Source: Hofstenia miamia (lineage: Eukaryota; Xenacoelomorpha; Acoela). From it: a DNA stretch of 64,000 nt. The first letter of the stretch is position 1. The number at the start of each line of letters is the position of its first letter. The stretch covers positions 1,727,941 to 1,791,940 of the forward strand of contig SCFE01000059.1 of assembly GCA_004352715.1 (NCBI GenBank). Direction: 5' to 3'. The notes beneath the pieces were generated by a model. It did not search any database, was not told the origin of the DNA, and worked only from the letters and a program-made list of their open reading frames with translations. Shown here piece after piece: positions 13,562-24,358 of the stretch. A program made the position numbers and the translations under genes.

Positions 13562-14360
13562 GATCTTCATTAGCCATCTTGATTTTAGCCCAACCAAGAC
13601 ATATGGTATTTCCTTTTCTGTATCTTCCTCTTCTGAGGAAAATTTCTCCTCATCAGAGTCATCTTGAAATTCAACTTGCTGCTAACTTAAATTGATCTGG
13701 TCATGTGTCCTTGTGCCTCTGCAAAGCTTATTCTCACCCTTTGCCCTCTTCTGCAATGTTCCCTTTAATTCCATGGCTGCTGTGAAACTCTCTTTGTTCA
13801 CGTCCATTCCTCACACCATTCTTCTGTATGCTTCTCTTTGTTGGTGGTCTTCTTGTTCCTTGTTCCACTCTATGGAACATTTCCAGAAGCAGGCTTTCAA
13901 ATGAATCTCTCCCTTGCCATACAAAAGATGCTCTTCTCAAATTCTCCACTCTCCCACTGTCAGTCTCTTTCCATACCTGTGATCTCCTCCTGATCAATAG
14001 CTTGCTCACACACAAATTGGACCATGATCCTTTTGATTTCATTTCTCCAATTCCCACTCTGCACAAACTGATGATGTTGTCACTTTCTCCCAATAAACAT
14101 CGCACCCGTCACTCGTTTTTCAATCATGCCTGTATTACTGTTAATTACATCTTCATTGTCAACCCCCCAACAGGCATTGATTTCTTTTCCCCGCTGCCAA
14201 GCTTCAAAAAATCGTTGATGCCTTTCCTCTTTGCTGAGCCCTTCTTCAACTTCGCCTTCTCTTGCAGCTGCTTCTACTTTATCTCATGTGACTGTCCTCG
14301 CTGCTGCAAAACTTATTTTTATATTTTTGTAGTGTCTGAATTTAGTGGCCAAATAAAGTC
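13562..14360 (+). pseudogene. LINE family A C-terminal region and 3' UTR
   Basis: C-terminal ORF2 region, open in 13828-14394. It contains KDALLKFSTLPLSVSF and LDHDPFDFI blocks that match the second copy at 22215-23271 almost residue for residue (DALLKFSTLPLSLYF, LDLDPFDFI). That conservation between two decayed copies shows it is the real coding frame. A polyadenylation-like AATAAAG precedes the (ATT)n tail. Confidence 0.65.
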
Positions 14361-14599
14361 ATTTATTATTATTATTATTATTATTATTCAATAATTATTC
14401 ATTGCTTGTGTATCACTCGCTATGGCAGTAAGGCAACAAAGCATTCCTCCTGACAGAGTCTTGATATTATTTTGGAGGACCCCAATGATGATGCGCTTAA
14501 AACAAGGACAATGATACTGATTCTGTGCAGTTGGACAATGAACTATTAGCTGAAATTGATAACAATAACGTCACTGATTCCGATAAAAAGCAGCATTAG

Positions 14600-15195
14600 C
14601 TAGAAAGCGAGCATAGTGAAGTGGATGGAAGAGCATGGTGGACTCACAAGCCAGCTACTTTGGGGAGACGATTAGCTATCAATGTTATGTCGAAACTGCG
14701 TTGTGAATTCGTTGCAGCAATACATCCAGCGTCACCATATAATGTATTCATGAATTTTATGAAAGATTACATTTCTGACATTGTGATTTACACCGATTTC
14801 GAACACGGAGAGTCTGCTCACTTGCAAGTACATCCGACAATATAAAACGACGTTCACAAAGAAATCATGACATTTTTTGGATTACATATGTTAGCTGGAG
14901 TGAATAAACAAAGATGCACTAAAATGAAACACTTCTGGGATCAAAAGGAGCAGGCCATTCTTTATACCAATGATGACACATGCGCGATTCAAGGAAATTT
15001 GACTACAAGTTACAAATGGAACGATGGTATAGACTTTCACCAGTTTGCTACTCTTTGAGGGGGAAATGAAACAATTTCAGGACATTTATTGTCCTGGGCC
15101 ACACTTTTCAATTGACAAACAACTGCTTCGCTTCCATGGCCACGTCATATTTCGTCAGTGCATTCCCAATAAACCAGAAAAGATTCTATTTTTTG
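14600..15195 (+). pseudogene. piggyBac-type transposase fragment
   Basis: Three consecutive broken open segments share the piggyBac (DDE_Tnp_1_7) layout. An N-terminal piece lies at about 14621-14845. EIMTFFGLHMLAGVNKQ at about 14862-14912 matches the conserved IxxFxGLxxxxG block. SIDKQLLRFHGHVIFRQCIP at about 15107-15165 contains the first catalytic aspartate (xDExL-type block). The rest of the DDE core is absent. Stop codons interrupt all segments. No TTAA-flanked termini could be paired with it. It lies between the LINE tail and the Tc1 element. Confidence 0.7.
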
Positions 15196-15467
15196 AATTT
15201 TCGGAATAATACTATTATACATTATATTTTGATTTTTAGCATTTTATCAATTATCTGTGGCGAATTAAGGAAAGTGGTTGAAGACTTTTGGCGGGGACTC
15301 TATATATACTACGCGACAAAAAAATTGAACACATTAGTAATTTTATACATTGAATTGACAGACAATACAAAAACACGAATAACATATAAAATAAACAGAA
15401 AAAAGTGGTCTATCTTATGGTGTCCCTCAATAATCAATTGTTTCACCAGAGGCCGAGATGCAGAGAC

Positions 15468-16589
15468 TTAATCGTCTGGGTATCGAATTGAACAAATTTT
15501 TTGCACTTCCCTTGAAATTCTGCCTGCTGCAGCTTGAATTTCTTCGATAGGTTCGCCTTTGGTTGTTGGTACCTTTCTTTCCACTATATCCTTTATAAAT
15601 TTCCACATATTCTCAATCGGCGACAAGTCAGGCGAGTTTGCAGGCCATTGCAAAACTTCTAAGTTTTCCTCTTGTAAGAAATTTCTCGTGTACCTTGAAG
15701 TATGAGGAGTTGCTCCATCTTGTTGGAGAACCCATCCTTCCGGAAACAAAGTGTTTGCGTAGAGCATAAACTCACTGATAATTGAACAGTATTTTCGGCT
15801 ATCTACATTGCCCGAAGTAGTTGTCAGATAAAATCCTTTCGAACTTAAGGCACCCCAGACCATCACAGAAGGCGAGAACTTTGACGTCGGGATTTGAAGT
15901 TTCTTTTTCGGCACCAGTGCAAAAGCGTGTTTCCTTGCAAATAGAATAGACATTCATCGGTTATGAAGACATTCTCCCAAGAATAATCGCTCATTTGGGT
16001 GCAAAATGCGACTCTAGATTCTTTCTGCGATTCTGACAAATTTGGGACTGGCTTTGGTTCTTTCTTTCTGTACCCAGATTTTTTTAGTACTCTCTGCACC
16101 GTTCGTGCAGAGACCTTTAGACGACACTTGATCTCTAATTTCTCGGCGGCTTCCTTTGCCGAACTTTGAGAATGATTTTCTGCTAGTTTGCACAAAGATT
16201 TGAGGTCATCCCTGGAAATTTTGTTGCGCCGCCCACTTCCGCGCCGCCTTTCAAGACTGTGGAATGTTTTAAATTTCCTAACTCTATTGTAAATAGTTGC
16301 TCTCGCAAACTGTGGGAACATACCATGCAGTTGCACCGCAGAAAATTGACATATATATATATATATATATATATATNTTGATCTCTAATTTCTCGGCCAG
16401 TTCCTTTGCCGAAATTTGAGAATGATTTTCTGCTAGTTTGCACAAAGATTTGAGGTCATCCCTGGAAATTTTGTTGCGCCGCCCACTTCCGCGCCGCCTT
16501 TCAAGACTGTGGAATGTTTTAAATTTCCTAACTCTATTGTAAATAGTTGCTCTCGCAAACTGTGGGCTCAGCTTATCTTTAGATTTCAT
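15468..16589 (-). pseudogene. Tc1/mariner transposase (DD34E), broken
   Basis: Cut-and-paste transposase. The N-terminus starts at an ATG at 16587-16589 and holds two helix-turn-helix parts, with a basic RRRGSGRRNK hinge typical of the family. The catalytic residues are visible. The first Asp is in FITDECLF (about 15965). The second is in QQDGATPH (about 15705-15725). The Glu is in SPDLSPIENMW, exactly 34 residues after the second Asp. Two lesions split it: a frameshift near 15920-15950 between the first Asp and the rest, and the duplication at 16128-16566. Without those it would be about 330-340 residues, the normal family size. The C-terminus is intact to the stop at 15468. Confidence 0.8.
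16128..16566. repeat. duplicated transposase block around a single N
   Basis: 16128-16316 and 16378-16566 are 189-bp near-identical direct copies of the same piece of transposase. Between them are about 34 bp of unrelated sequence, an (AT)n run (16351-16376) and one N at 16377. This looks like two contigs with overlapping content joined end to end. Confidence 0.85.
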
Positions 16590-16784
16590 TGTATGAATGT
16601 GCACATAAATGTTTTAAAACTCTTAAATCGCGCGGGTAAAAACAGGAAGTTGCCAACGAGTGTTAATTTGCGGTTTGCAAATTGAATAAAGTGCATACAT
16701 TTAAAATTTCAAAACAGTGAGAGCCATTCACGAAGAGGTATGCATGTTTAAAAATTTGTCTAATGTTTTTTGTCGCGTAGTATA

Positions 16785-18866
16785 CTAAGCGACTGAGTAA
16801 TATGAAAGTAGCAAATAAGATAAAAATTTATTCTACACTTAATATCATAAATTAGTAAGCTTCATTGACGGCAAACAAGATTGCTGAACATAGATCATCT
16901 ATTTCTCCATCTCCACCTAAATTCATATAACATCAGTTTAAATTCTAATTGAATGTTTAATGTACGCGTAAGCAGCCTGAACCATGGATTTGTCACATTC
17001 TTCTAAAAACCCGGATCATGGGTCTGAGAATCGCAATTTAAAGAAATTGCTCTCATTAATAAATTAGTTATGTTAAATAGGACAAGAAATGTGAAATAGA
17101 ATGGGTCATGGGTATTGCATTGGATCAAATTTTTTAAAGGCCATGAGGCAAAATGTATGACTAGTTTCACACCTGCATTGTAACCGCAGTTATAAAAAAC
17201 CTACGAGTAATGAAATTGGAATTTATCATATAATATAATAAAACACAAGATGAAGTGATTATAAATACGACATTATTAATAATAGTAGTGAAATCGAATA
17301 AATATTCGAAAAAAATAATCAATATTTCAACTTGAATTTAGCTTGAAATAGTAGTTTAGCTTTGAAGTAAAAAATTAAGCAATGCAAATTTAGATATTAG
17401 GTTTTGAAATTGGAAGGTTTGTTTTCAATTATTTCCTTGAATCTCTATAATTTTAAAACGATTAGCAATAATAATGAACTCTGTAACAAAGAATTACCAA
17501 AGTCAAAATCTTTTATTTGGCATTGGTAGACAAGCTCATCTTTAACAAGGATTCGAACACTGTTTCGCTTAGTATCATGTCTTAGAAATACTTTGTGTGA
17601 ATTTTTCTCTAACAGCTCTAAATAAGAAAAATTAGGTATCAATTTAATAAACAAACCTACTTTTGAGACCCATCAATCGATGATCGTCATATCGTACATG
17701 TCCAAATGATTCATATGGACCATACCAAATTCTGACTTCAGCTTCCTTTGGCATACAAGTCTAAATGTATTCTATCAAAAAGTAATGTTACTGCAGTTAA
17801 ACGAACAATATTGGAAGAGAAAAGTTGAAATTGGATAGAATGCATATAATAACTTATTTAAAATAGTAAATATATCGAATCCAAGGCTATGAGTGCTAAT
17901 TGCATTGATTTGACTTAGAATATTGATTTTTAAAAATATAAATAATGTTAATATTCAAAATATGCAAAAAAAATGAATTTATTTAAGAGCTCTTCACTGT
18001 ACATATGTTTTTATTGCAGTAGGAAACCTGAAAATAGATAAGTACTGCACTAAATTTTGCTATATTCAATGTATACAGAACATTTTCAGTGATAATAATC
18101 AAGTGTAATAGAAGTTATTTATTATTTTTAAAGAAAATATGCTAAAGCTGTTGTATGCATCAGCTATACATGAAGTTGAATAATAATTTAATAAAAAAGA
18201 AATAACTAACTATTATTCTAACACAACACCCTTGCGTTAGCGAACACATTTATTTATTAATTATTTTGGGTTCTTTTCTATAAATTTAATTAACATTTCT
18301 TGCTAAAATGTCAAATGAAGATCCAAGGGAAAACATCAGAGAGTCAGATGCTCATAAAATGCTGCGCATATTAAAAAGAAAACTATAATATATTACTTTC
18401 TAAAATTTATATTTTTCTAACTTCCTCTTACTAGTATAATTATGATTAGATATCCGATTTTACATTGACACAATATTTTATAATGCTATGATTTTAGTAC
18501 TAGCAACAAAACAGTGATGTTGCAGGATTCTAAAATTTGCACAGTAATTCCAAAACATTATTTTTGTGACATCTGCAAATAACGTAAATTATGTTGAATA
18601 CAACGTACAACCAGAGCTGTACTCCTAAATAATTAACAAGAGAGGGGGCTCAACATTTGAGTACTGTTTTTTATATTATATTAAGATAAAAATTTAATTT
18701 CTCAACACTGCAAACCGTAATACATGTATATCTTTAACAAAGGGAACTGGTTCCTCAAACGAACATAATATGATAGACTGATCAAACAAAGCATACGTTA
18801 ATGTTTTGAATAGATTTCGATTGGTTTTATATTTTAATTTAATTTAGGATTTTGCGGAACCATTCA
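16785..18866. other. intergenic stretch, no gene seen
   Basis: AT-rich. A short minus-strand frame at 17445-17654 has no recognisable motif. Around 18608, CAGAGCTGT followed by a GGGGGC run faintly resembles the end of the element at 20821-21534. Nothing else supportable. Confidence 0.4.
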
Positions 18867-18874
18867 GTTCTATG

Positions 18875-19006
18875 CAGACCCGTAACCAGCCGAAAAATTT
18901 ATAGTAGTCAAAGCTAAGCAATACAAAGTCGTTTGTTTAAGACTATTACAATTTTTTGTCTTTTTAATTTGCATTGATATTAATGACAATATTAGAAAAT
19001 TTCCTA

Positions 19007-19047
<41 letters not shown>

Positions 19048-19644
19048 AATATTTAATGCAACTACATAGTACATATATGCCCAATTCATAGTTATTATCC
19101 TTTACTCATTTGTCTGAAACAGGTTAGAATTTTGCCACATTTGGCGTAATTTAATAGCTATTTGCATATTATCCACCAATCAAAAAATGTGTTGAGAGCG
19201 CTTTACCATTCAATAAATATGCGGGTAGTTGTCATTTTAGAATCTGACTACCTCAAGATTCACAAGTTCGCCACATGTGGCGTTGTATGTTTGCAGTATT
19301 CTCCACCAAACGGAAATGAGCTTAGAAGCAACAAGTGTGTAGAAAAATCTTATGCTATTAAATATATATATGCGGGTAGTAGCCATTTTAAATTCTGAAA
19401 GCAGAAAGTAGAAGTTCACATTGACTTGCCATTAAATAAAACATTTGTTGTGATCTTAACAAAATTGCATGTACATTAGATTATTCGAATTTTTATTATA
19501 CATGAATATTCACTATAAACTATAATATTTATATATATCAATAGAATAATAAATTATAATCAGAGACAATAAAGTTTGAAATTGTATCATTCTCTTTATT
19601 AATGTTTATGGTAGTCACTGACTACCCTGTATGCTACGGGCCTG
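18875..19644 (+). mobile_element. hAT-like non-autonomous element, copy A
   Basis: A 770-bp element flanked by a perfect 8-bp target duplication GTTCTATG (18867-18874 and 19645-19652). Its termini are CAGACCCGTAAC on the left and GCTACGGGCCTG on the right, which are inverted versions of one another (CAGGCCCGTAGC type). It has a (TA)n tract at 19012-19045 and two tandem internal units of about 140 bp, each opening with CCACATNTGGCG. No protein is encoded. Eight-base duplication and CAG-type ends fit hAT (or P-like) elements. Confidence 0.85.
19012..19045. repeat. (TA)n microsatellite inside element copy A
   Basis: TA run at the position homologous to the TA run in copy B (21566-21597), so it belongs to the element family. 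Confidence 0.9.
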
Positions 19645-19652
19645 GTTCTATG

Positions 19653-20092
19653 GAAATAGCGGGAATGGGACAATAAGCGAAGAAACGGGTACCAGGGATT
19701 TTAGAAAAATACTATTAATTTTGCCAATTTTGGCGACATAGAAGTATGATATGATATGGTAAAGGCGGAACCAAATTCAATGGGACTAAATGATAGTCTG
19801 ATCAATACAATTTTGGTCTCACAGAAACCTAGATGATACTAGTAATTAGTAGATAACATTTAAAATTCAAATGAACACTGAAATGGCTCTACTTGATATG
19901 CACCAGTTCCTTGCCTTTTCATTGGAAAATATCTATGTTGCAGACTGCGGATTTCAGAAATGAATCTAAAGAAATAGACATTGTGGGTATTTCTGATTGC
20001 ATTAAAGATTTGCTCAAAAATTTACAGTTAATAAGCATTGTGTTCAAATAAATTGTTGGCGATCAATTACAAATGGACGGCCAAAAGACACA
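19653..20092. other. spacer between two inverted hAT-like copies
   Basis: About 440 bp of unique-looking sequence with no open frame of note. It forms the loop of the large inverted structure made by copies A and B. Confidence 0.5.
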
Positions 20093-20820
20093 GTTAAAGG
20101 CAGGCCCGTAGCATGCATGGTAGTCAGGTAGTCAGTGACTACCATATAAATATTAATAAAAATAATGATACAATTTCAATTTTTATTTCCTCAGATTATA
20201 ATTGATTATTCTATTGATGTACGTAAAATTATTATTTATAGTGAAATTTAAGAGCACACGGGTGTTTAATTTACAGGCAAGACTGTGAACTTTTAATTTG
20301 CAATCACCAATTGACAATTTGTACGTCATACGCGGCAAAATTGTGAATTCCGATGCAGTCAGAATTTAAAATGCCAACTACCCGCATATATATTTAATTG
20401 CACAAGCTTTCTCCACACTTGTTGCTTCTAAACATATCCGTTTGGTGGAGAATACTGTAAATAAACAATGCCACTTGTGGCGAAATTGTGAATATTGCGG
20501 TAGTCAGAATTTAAACTGACTACTACCCGCATATTAATTGAAAAGCAAAGCTCTCTCAACGCATTTCTGTTTGGTGGATAATGTGGAAATAGCTATTGAA
20601 TTACGCCACATGTGGCAAAATTCTGCATTAATAGTAGTCAGTTTAGGAATGACTACCATCAGTGTATATTGACTTAATATGACATCGCTATTTGATGGAT
20701 TGTTAAATATCCTAAGGCGAAAATACGATTATAGAACCAGTATAAAAAAGCTGAGGCTGAAAATTTAAGCTAATAGCCTGTTTCAGATAATAACTTATAG
20801 TTTTAAAATTAATAAAAGAC

Positions 20821-21534
20821 CAGAGTTGTAACTGGACCAGACTTCGAAACTGCCGGGTTTGGCCATAAAATTAAAATGGAAGGGGGCCCAGGATTTGAAA
20901 TTTCTGCACAACGTGTATAGAATTATTCAAAATTTTAATAATAAATATGCATACTCTTACATTAAAGTATTATGTCAACTATTCAATTGACTAATAATTG
21001 TATATTAAAAAGTAAATCCACGGAGACAATAGTTACAATTAACTTAAAAATTGTCTTAGTAATGGCAAGCGTTTCAGTAATACTTTAGTTCTCGCATCAT
21101 AAACTTTAAATTACTTAGACTATACACTGGATTTTAATTGCATGTTTGAGAGGGGAATGCTGCATAAGTTCGTAGTCTTTTTATATAATGTTCCATATAC
21201 ATATATTTTTTATTAATAAAACTGCAATACAACTATTAACCATTTAAAAATTCCCATTAAAAAGTCTTTCCGGCAGTGGTACATCCTTATTTGAAGCCGA
21301 TCACTTTTGATGCTATCACAAGTTAATTTTATTGTTAAAAAGTGCAGTTAATGTGAAAATGTTTTCATTTTAGTATTTTCAATTCTGTTAAATTTTTATA
21401 TTTACAAAAATCTTATAATGGTTTTGGATATGACGCTCCCGTGCCGGTGTTGAATATAACCAATTGAAACGGGCCGGGCTTGGGTTTTGGTTTAGAGGGC
21501 CCGGGCTTGAAATAATGTCCCGGTGACAACTTTG
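20821..21534. mobile_element. second hAT-like element nested in copy B
   Basis: A block of 714 bp present in copy B but absent from copy A. Its ends are inverted: CAGAGTTGTAACTGGACC on the left and, as reverse complement of the right end, CAAAGTTGTCACCGGGAC. GC-rich subterminal stretches with GGGCCC/GCCCGGGC occur at both ends. A clean target duplication could not be identified, so the exact borders are tentative. Confidence 0.55.
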
Positions 21535-21561
21535 CTATGTACTATGTAGTTACATTGAATA

Positions 21562-21565
<4 letters not shown>

Positions 21566-21597
<32 letters not shown>
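21566..21597. repeat. (TA)n microsatellite inside element copy B
   Basis: TA run homologous in position to 19012-19045. Confidence 0.9.
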
Positions 21598-21600
<3 letters not shown>

Positions 21601-21739
21601 GGAAATTTTATAGTAATGTTATTAATATCAATGCAAACTACAAAGACAAAAAAATTGTAATAATCTTAGACAAATGATTATGTATTGTTTTGATTTGACT
21701 ACCATAAATTTTTAGGGTTGCTACGGGCCTGGTTACAGG

Positions 21740-21830
21740 CAGTGGTGTACGCAACGGGGAAATTATGAAATCTCCTTTCGTCAGTTTTCCAACATTGTTT
21801 TTTAATTGATTAAAAAATTTAAAGAGTAAG
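21740..21830 (+). mobile_element. end of a CAGTGGYGTACGCA-type hAT-like element
   Basis: Starts CAGTGGTGTACGCAACGG and is alignable over about 85 bp with the left end of the complete element at 53443-53678 (shared CGTCAG and TTTCCAA blocks). It directly abuts the 8-bp duplication of copy B. No right end was found nearby. Confidence 0.6.
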
Positions 21831-22214
21831 TAAGGTATTAATACCAAATATCTGGTGTTGATTCTTAAAAGAAGTATCAAATGAATAATTTGGGTACCAA
21901 TAACAAAACCTGTCTATAAAACCTCAGAAAATTAAACAGAAGAATTGAGGTGAACAGTTTATGTATGAAACCAGGATGCAGGCTGCATCCATTTCCTGCA
22001 GCAGTGTTATAATTATCACTTAAAACTCCATCAAGTGGAACATTAGTTGATAGTATTCAGAGCAGAGTGCAGCTAACCTTAAATAATTAGGACATTGAGG
22101 ACATAATTTCATAATGTACTACTATACGTGGTTATTACGGTGTAAAAACTCATATTAGTGCTTTGATTTCTTCAAAACTAATTATTAAATTAAGCCCCAA
22201 AATAAAGTTAGTTA
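21831..22214. other. intergenic stretch, nothing seen
   Basis: No open frame or repeat that I recognise. Confidence 0.4.
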
Positions 22215-23271
22215 GTCGATCTTGAGCACTTGGTCCTCTGTCAACCATCTTGATTTTAGCACTACCAAAACATGTGGTATTTCCTTTTCTGTGGCTCCTC
22301 CTTCTGATTTGCCTCTACCTGTGAACTTTGCGCCTCATCACACTCATCTTGGTGTTCAACTTGCTGCTTAAATTGGACTGGACATGTGTCTTTGCGTCTC
22401 CGCAAAGCTAATTCCTCGCTATTTGCCCTTTTCCGTAATGTTCCTTTTAATACCTCGTCCGCTGTGAAGCTCTCTTTGTTCAAGTCCATTCCTCGCGCCA
22501 TTCTTCTCTACGCGTCTCCTCTTTCTCGTGCTTTGTTCCACTCCATGGAACGTTTCCAGAAACGCGCTTTCAAATGGATTTCCTCTTTGGACTATAAAGA
22601 CGCTCTGCTGAAATTCTCCACTCTCCCGCTGTCACTCTACTTCAATGCCTGTGATCTTCTTCTGTTCAATCGACTACTGACTCGCAAATTGGATCTTGAT
22701 CCTTTTGATTTCATTAAGTTCTCTAATTCCTGCTGCACTCGCTCTGATGATGCTGTCACCTTCTCCATTCGTCGTACAAAGAAACATCGCACATTTCACT
22801 AGTTTTTCAATCGTGCTTGTACTGCTGCTAANNNNNNNNNNNNNNNNNNNNNNNNNNNNNNNNNNNNNNNNNNNNNNNNNNNNNNNNNNNNNNNNNNNNN
22901 NNNNNNNNNNNNNNNNNNNNNNNNNNNNNNNNNNNNNNNNNNNNNNNNNNNNNNNNTGTCACCTTCTCCATTCGTCGTACAAAGAAACATCGCACCCTTC
23001 ACTCGTTTTTCAATCGTGCTTGTACTGCTGCTAATTACATCATGACTCGCAGCCCTCCAACAGCGATTGATTTCTCCACCGAGTTTCAAGAAATCTTTGA
23101 TGGCTTTCCTCTTTGCTGAGCCCTTCTCCAACTTCGCCTACTCTTCCATTTGCTCCTATTTCATCTCCTGTGACTGTTCTCGCTGCCGTAAAACTTGACT
23201 TGTTTTTATTTTTTTTGTTGTGTATGCCTTCAGTGGCTAATAAAGTCATTGATTATTATTATTATTATTAT
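22215..23271 (+). mobile_element. LINE family A, second 5'-truncated copy
   Basis: Matches 13560-14390 at DNA and protein level, starting at the motif CCATCTTGATTTTAGC and running to the same AATAAAG plus (ATT)n tail (about 23253-23271). An open frame at 22386-22802 contains FKWISSLDYKDALLKFSTLP. The copy is split by an N run (22832-22956), and the sequence just before the gap is repeated just after it. Confidence 0.8.
22755..23033. repeat. duplicated block flanking an assembly gap
   Basis: 22755-22831 and 22957-23033 are near-identical 77-bp direct copies on either side of 125 N. This fits an unresolved contig overlap rather than a true tandem duplication. Confidence 0.8.
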
Positions 23272-23712
23272 AGTTATGAATATGAATTCAAAGTGACAAG
23301 ACAATTGAATACCTTTTTTCAAACCAAAATTCTCTTTCTGTGCAGAAGAAAAAATCTAATTTTATATTTATAAGATACATAAATTCAGATTTCATCTAAT
23401 AACTTAAATTTTAGTCATAAATATAAAATTTCAAAAAATTAATATTCAACCTGTCCTTTTTAGAGTATTTATATTAAAATATTACCAGGGTAATATTTCA
23501 GTTAAAGCATAATATTTTTCACTAAGCAGAAATTTTTCTATTAAGATAAAAAATGAAAATATTAATTTAACTTTTAGTGGTATAGTATTTAACATTACCA
23601 ATAAATAAAAGTTTGGCTATAAAGTAATTTGACAATCTGTTTTTGCTACTAAATATGATTAGGGCCTTTTCCGTTTAACTTCGAAATGTGTAAAAATAAA
23701 AATATAATCAAT
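23272..23712. other. intergenic stretch, nothing seen
   Basis: AT-rich with no supportable feature. Confidence 0.4.
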
Positions 23713-23989
23713 CAGGGTTTTCGAGTAGTCGGAAGGTTAAGAACTCGAACTTGAATGAGATTGCAAAACTCGATCGGAAAAACTCTGAAGAGAAATTATC
23801 AAAAGTCAAAACTCGAGCGAAAATACCTTAAACATTTAATTATTTTAAATATCAATTTCCTTATCAATCGGAATTATTGTAAGATACAACAACAAACTTT
23901 TATTAATATGAATATACATTCCTATTCTAAAATATTTCAAGTGTAAGTAATTATTTATAAATTAAGGTTCAGCCTGAGAAGACAATGAG

Positions 23990-24357
23990 GAAAGATTGAT
24001 AGAGAACTGTTAGTCTTAGGAACGCCGGGGAAGTCTTGGGCGGAGAACATTCCTTGCATACTCTGGCCGTGTCGGAATATACTTCTTCAAGAGGTGTTCT
24101 CTCGTTTCATTGATACTCTTCAAAAGTTTCATATCTTCAATTTCAACATGCTGGGCGATCGTTATAAATTTTCTTATGATTCCCAGTCTAACCGAGCGTC
24201 TATTTTGGAAAGCAAGTATTCAGTGCCCCCCCCCCAAACAACTGAACCGTAAGTCAAGATGCAGTTAACTTGACTGTTATAGATGAATTCGAGTTCAGTC
24301 ATAGTGTAGCCTATTAGTTTTAGCTTAAGCAATAAATATAACTTGGATGTAGCTTTA
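23990..24357 (-). pseudogene. outer LINE C-terminal region
   Basis: Minus-strand segments reading KLYLLLKLKLIG and FIYNSQVNCILTYGSVVWGG at about 24230-24350 match the conserved post-RT region of CR1-like ORF2, where an SxxxYG(x)xVWG block is usual. Stops and small indels follow. A run of ten C at about 24226-24235 (plus strand) lies inside the coding region and is a likely frameshift site. Confidence 0.6.
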
Positions 24358-24358
24358 T

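Larger units (their letters stand above)
10810..14390 (+). mobile_element. CR1/Jockey-like LINE (family A), degenerate
   Basis: A 3.6-kb plus-strand non-LTR retrotransposon. In order it shows ORF1 remnants, an apurinic-type endonuclease, a reverse transcriptase and a C-terminal region, then AATAAAG and an (ATT)n tail at about 14362-14388. The base composition is strikingly pyrimidine-rich compared with its flanks. Many frameshifts and stops make it inactive. A second, 5'-truncated copy of the same family lies at 22215-23271 and shares the same 3' end. The exact 5' boundary is not visible. Confidence 0.8.
15309..16780 (-). mobile_element. Tc1/mariner element with both terminal inverted repeats
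   Basis: The left end begins CTACGCGACAAAAAA and the right end is its inverted copy (TTTTTTGTCGCGTAG at 16766-16780). Each is flanked by TA, the Tc1/mariner target duplication. The inverted similarity extends to an ACATTAG/CTAATGT motif about 25 bp inside. It contains a minus-strand transposase and an internal duplicated block around a single N at 16377. Confidence 0.85.
20101..21731 (-). mobile_element. hAT-like non-autonomous element, copy B (inverted, carries an insertion)
   Basis: Same family as 18875-19644 but in the opposite orientation. The ends are CAGGCCCGTAGC and GCTACGGGCCTG. The flanks are GTTAAAGG (20093-20100) and GTTACAGG (21732-21739), a 7-of-8 target duplication. It is longer than copy A because another element (20821-21534) sits inside it. 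Both the CCACATGTGG units and the (TA)n tract are conserved. It is an independent insertion, because its target duplication differs from that of copy A. Confidence 0.8.
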
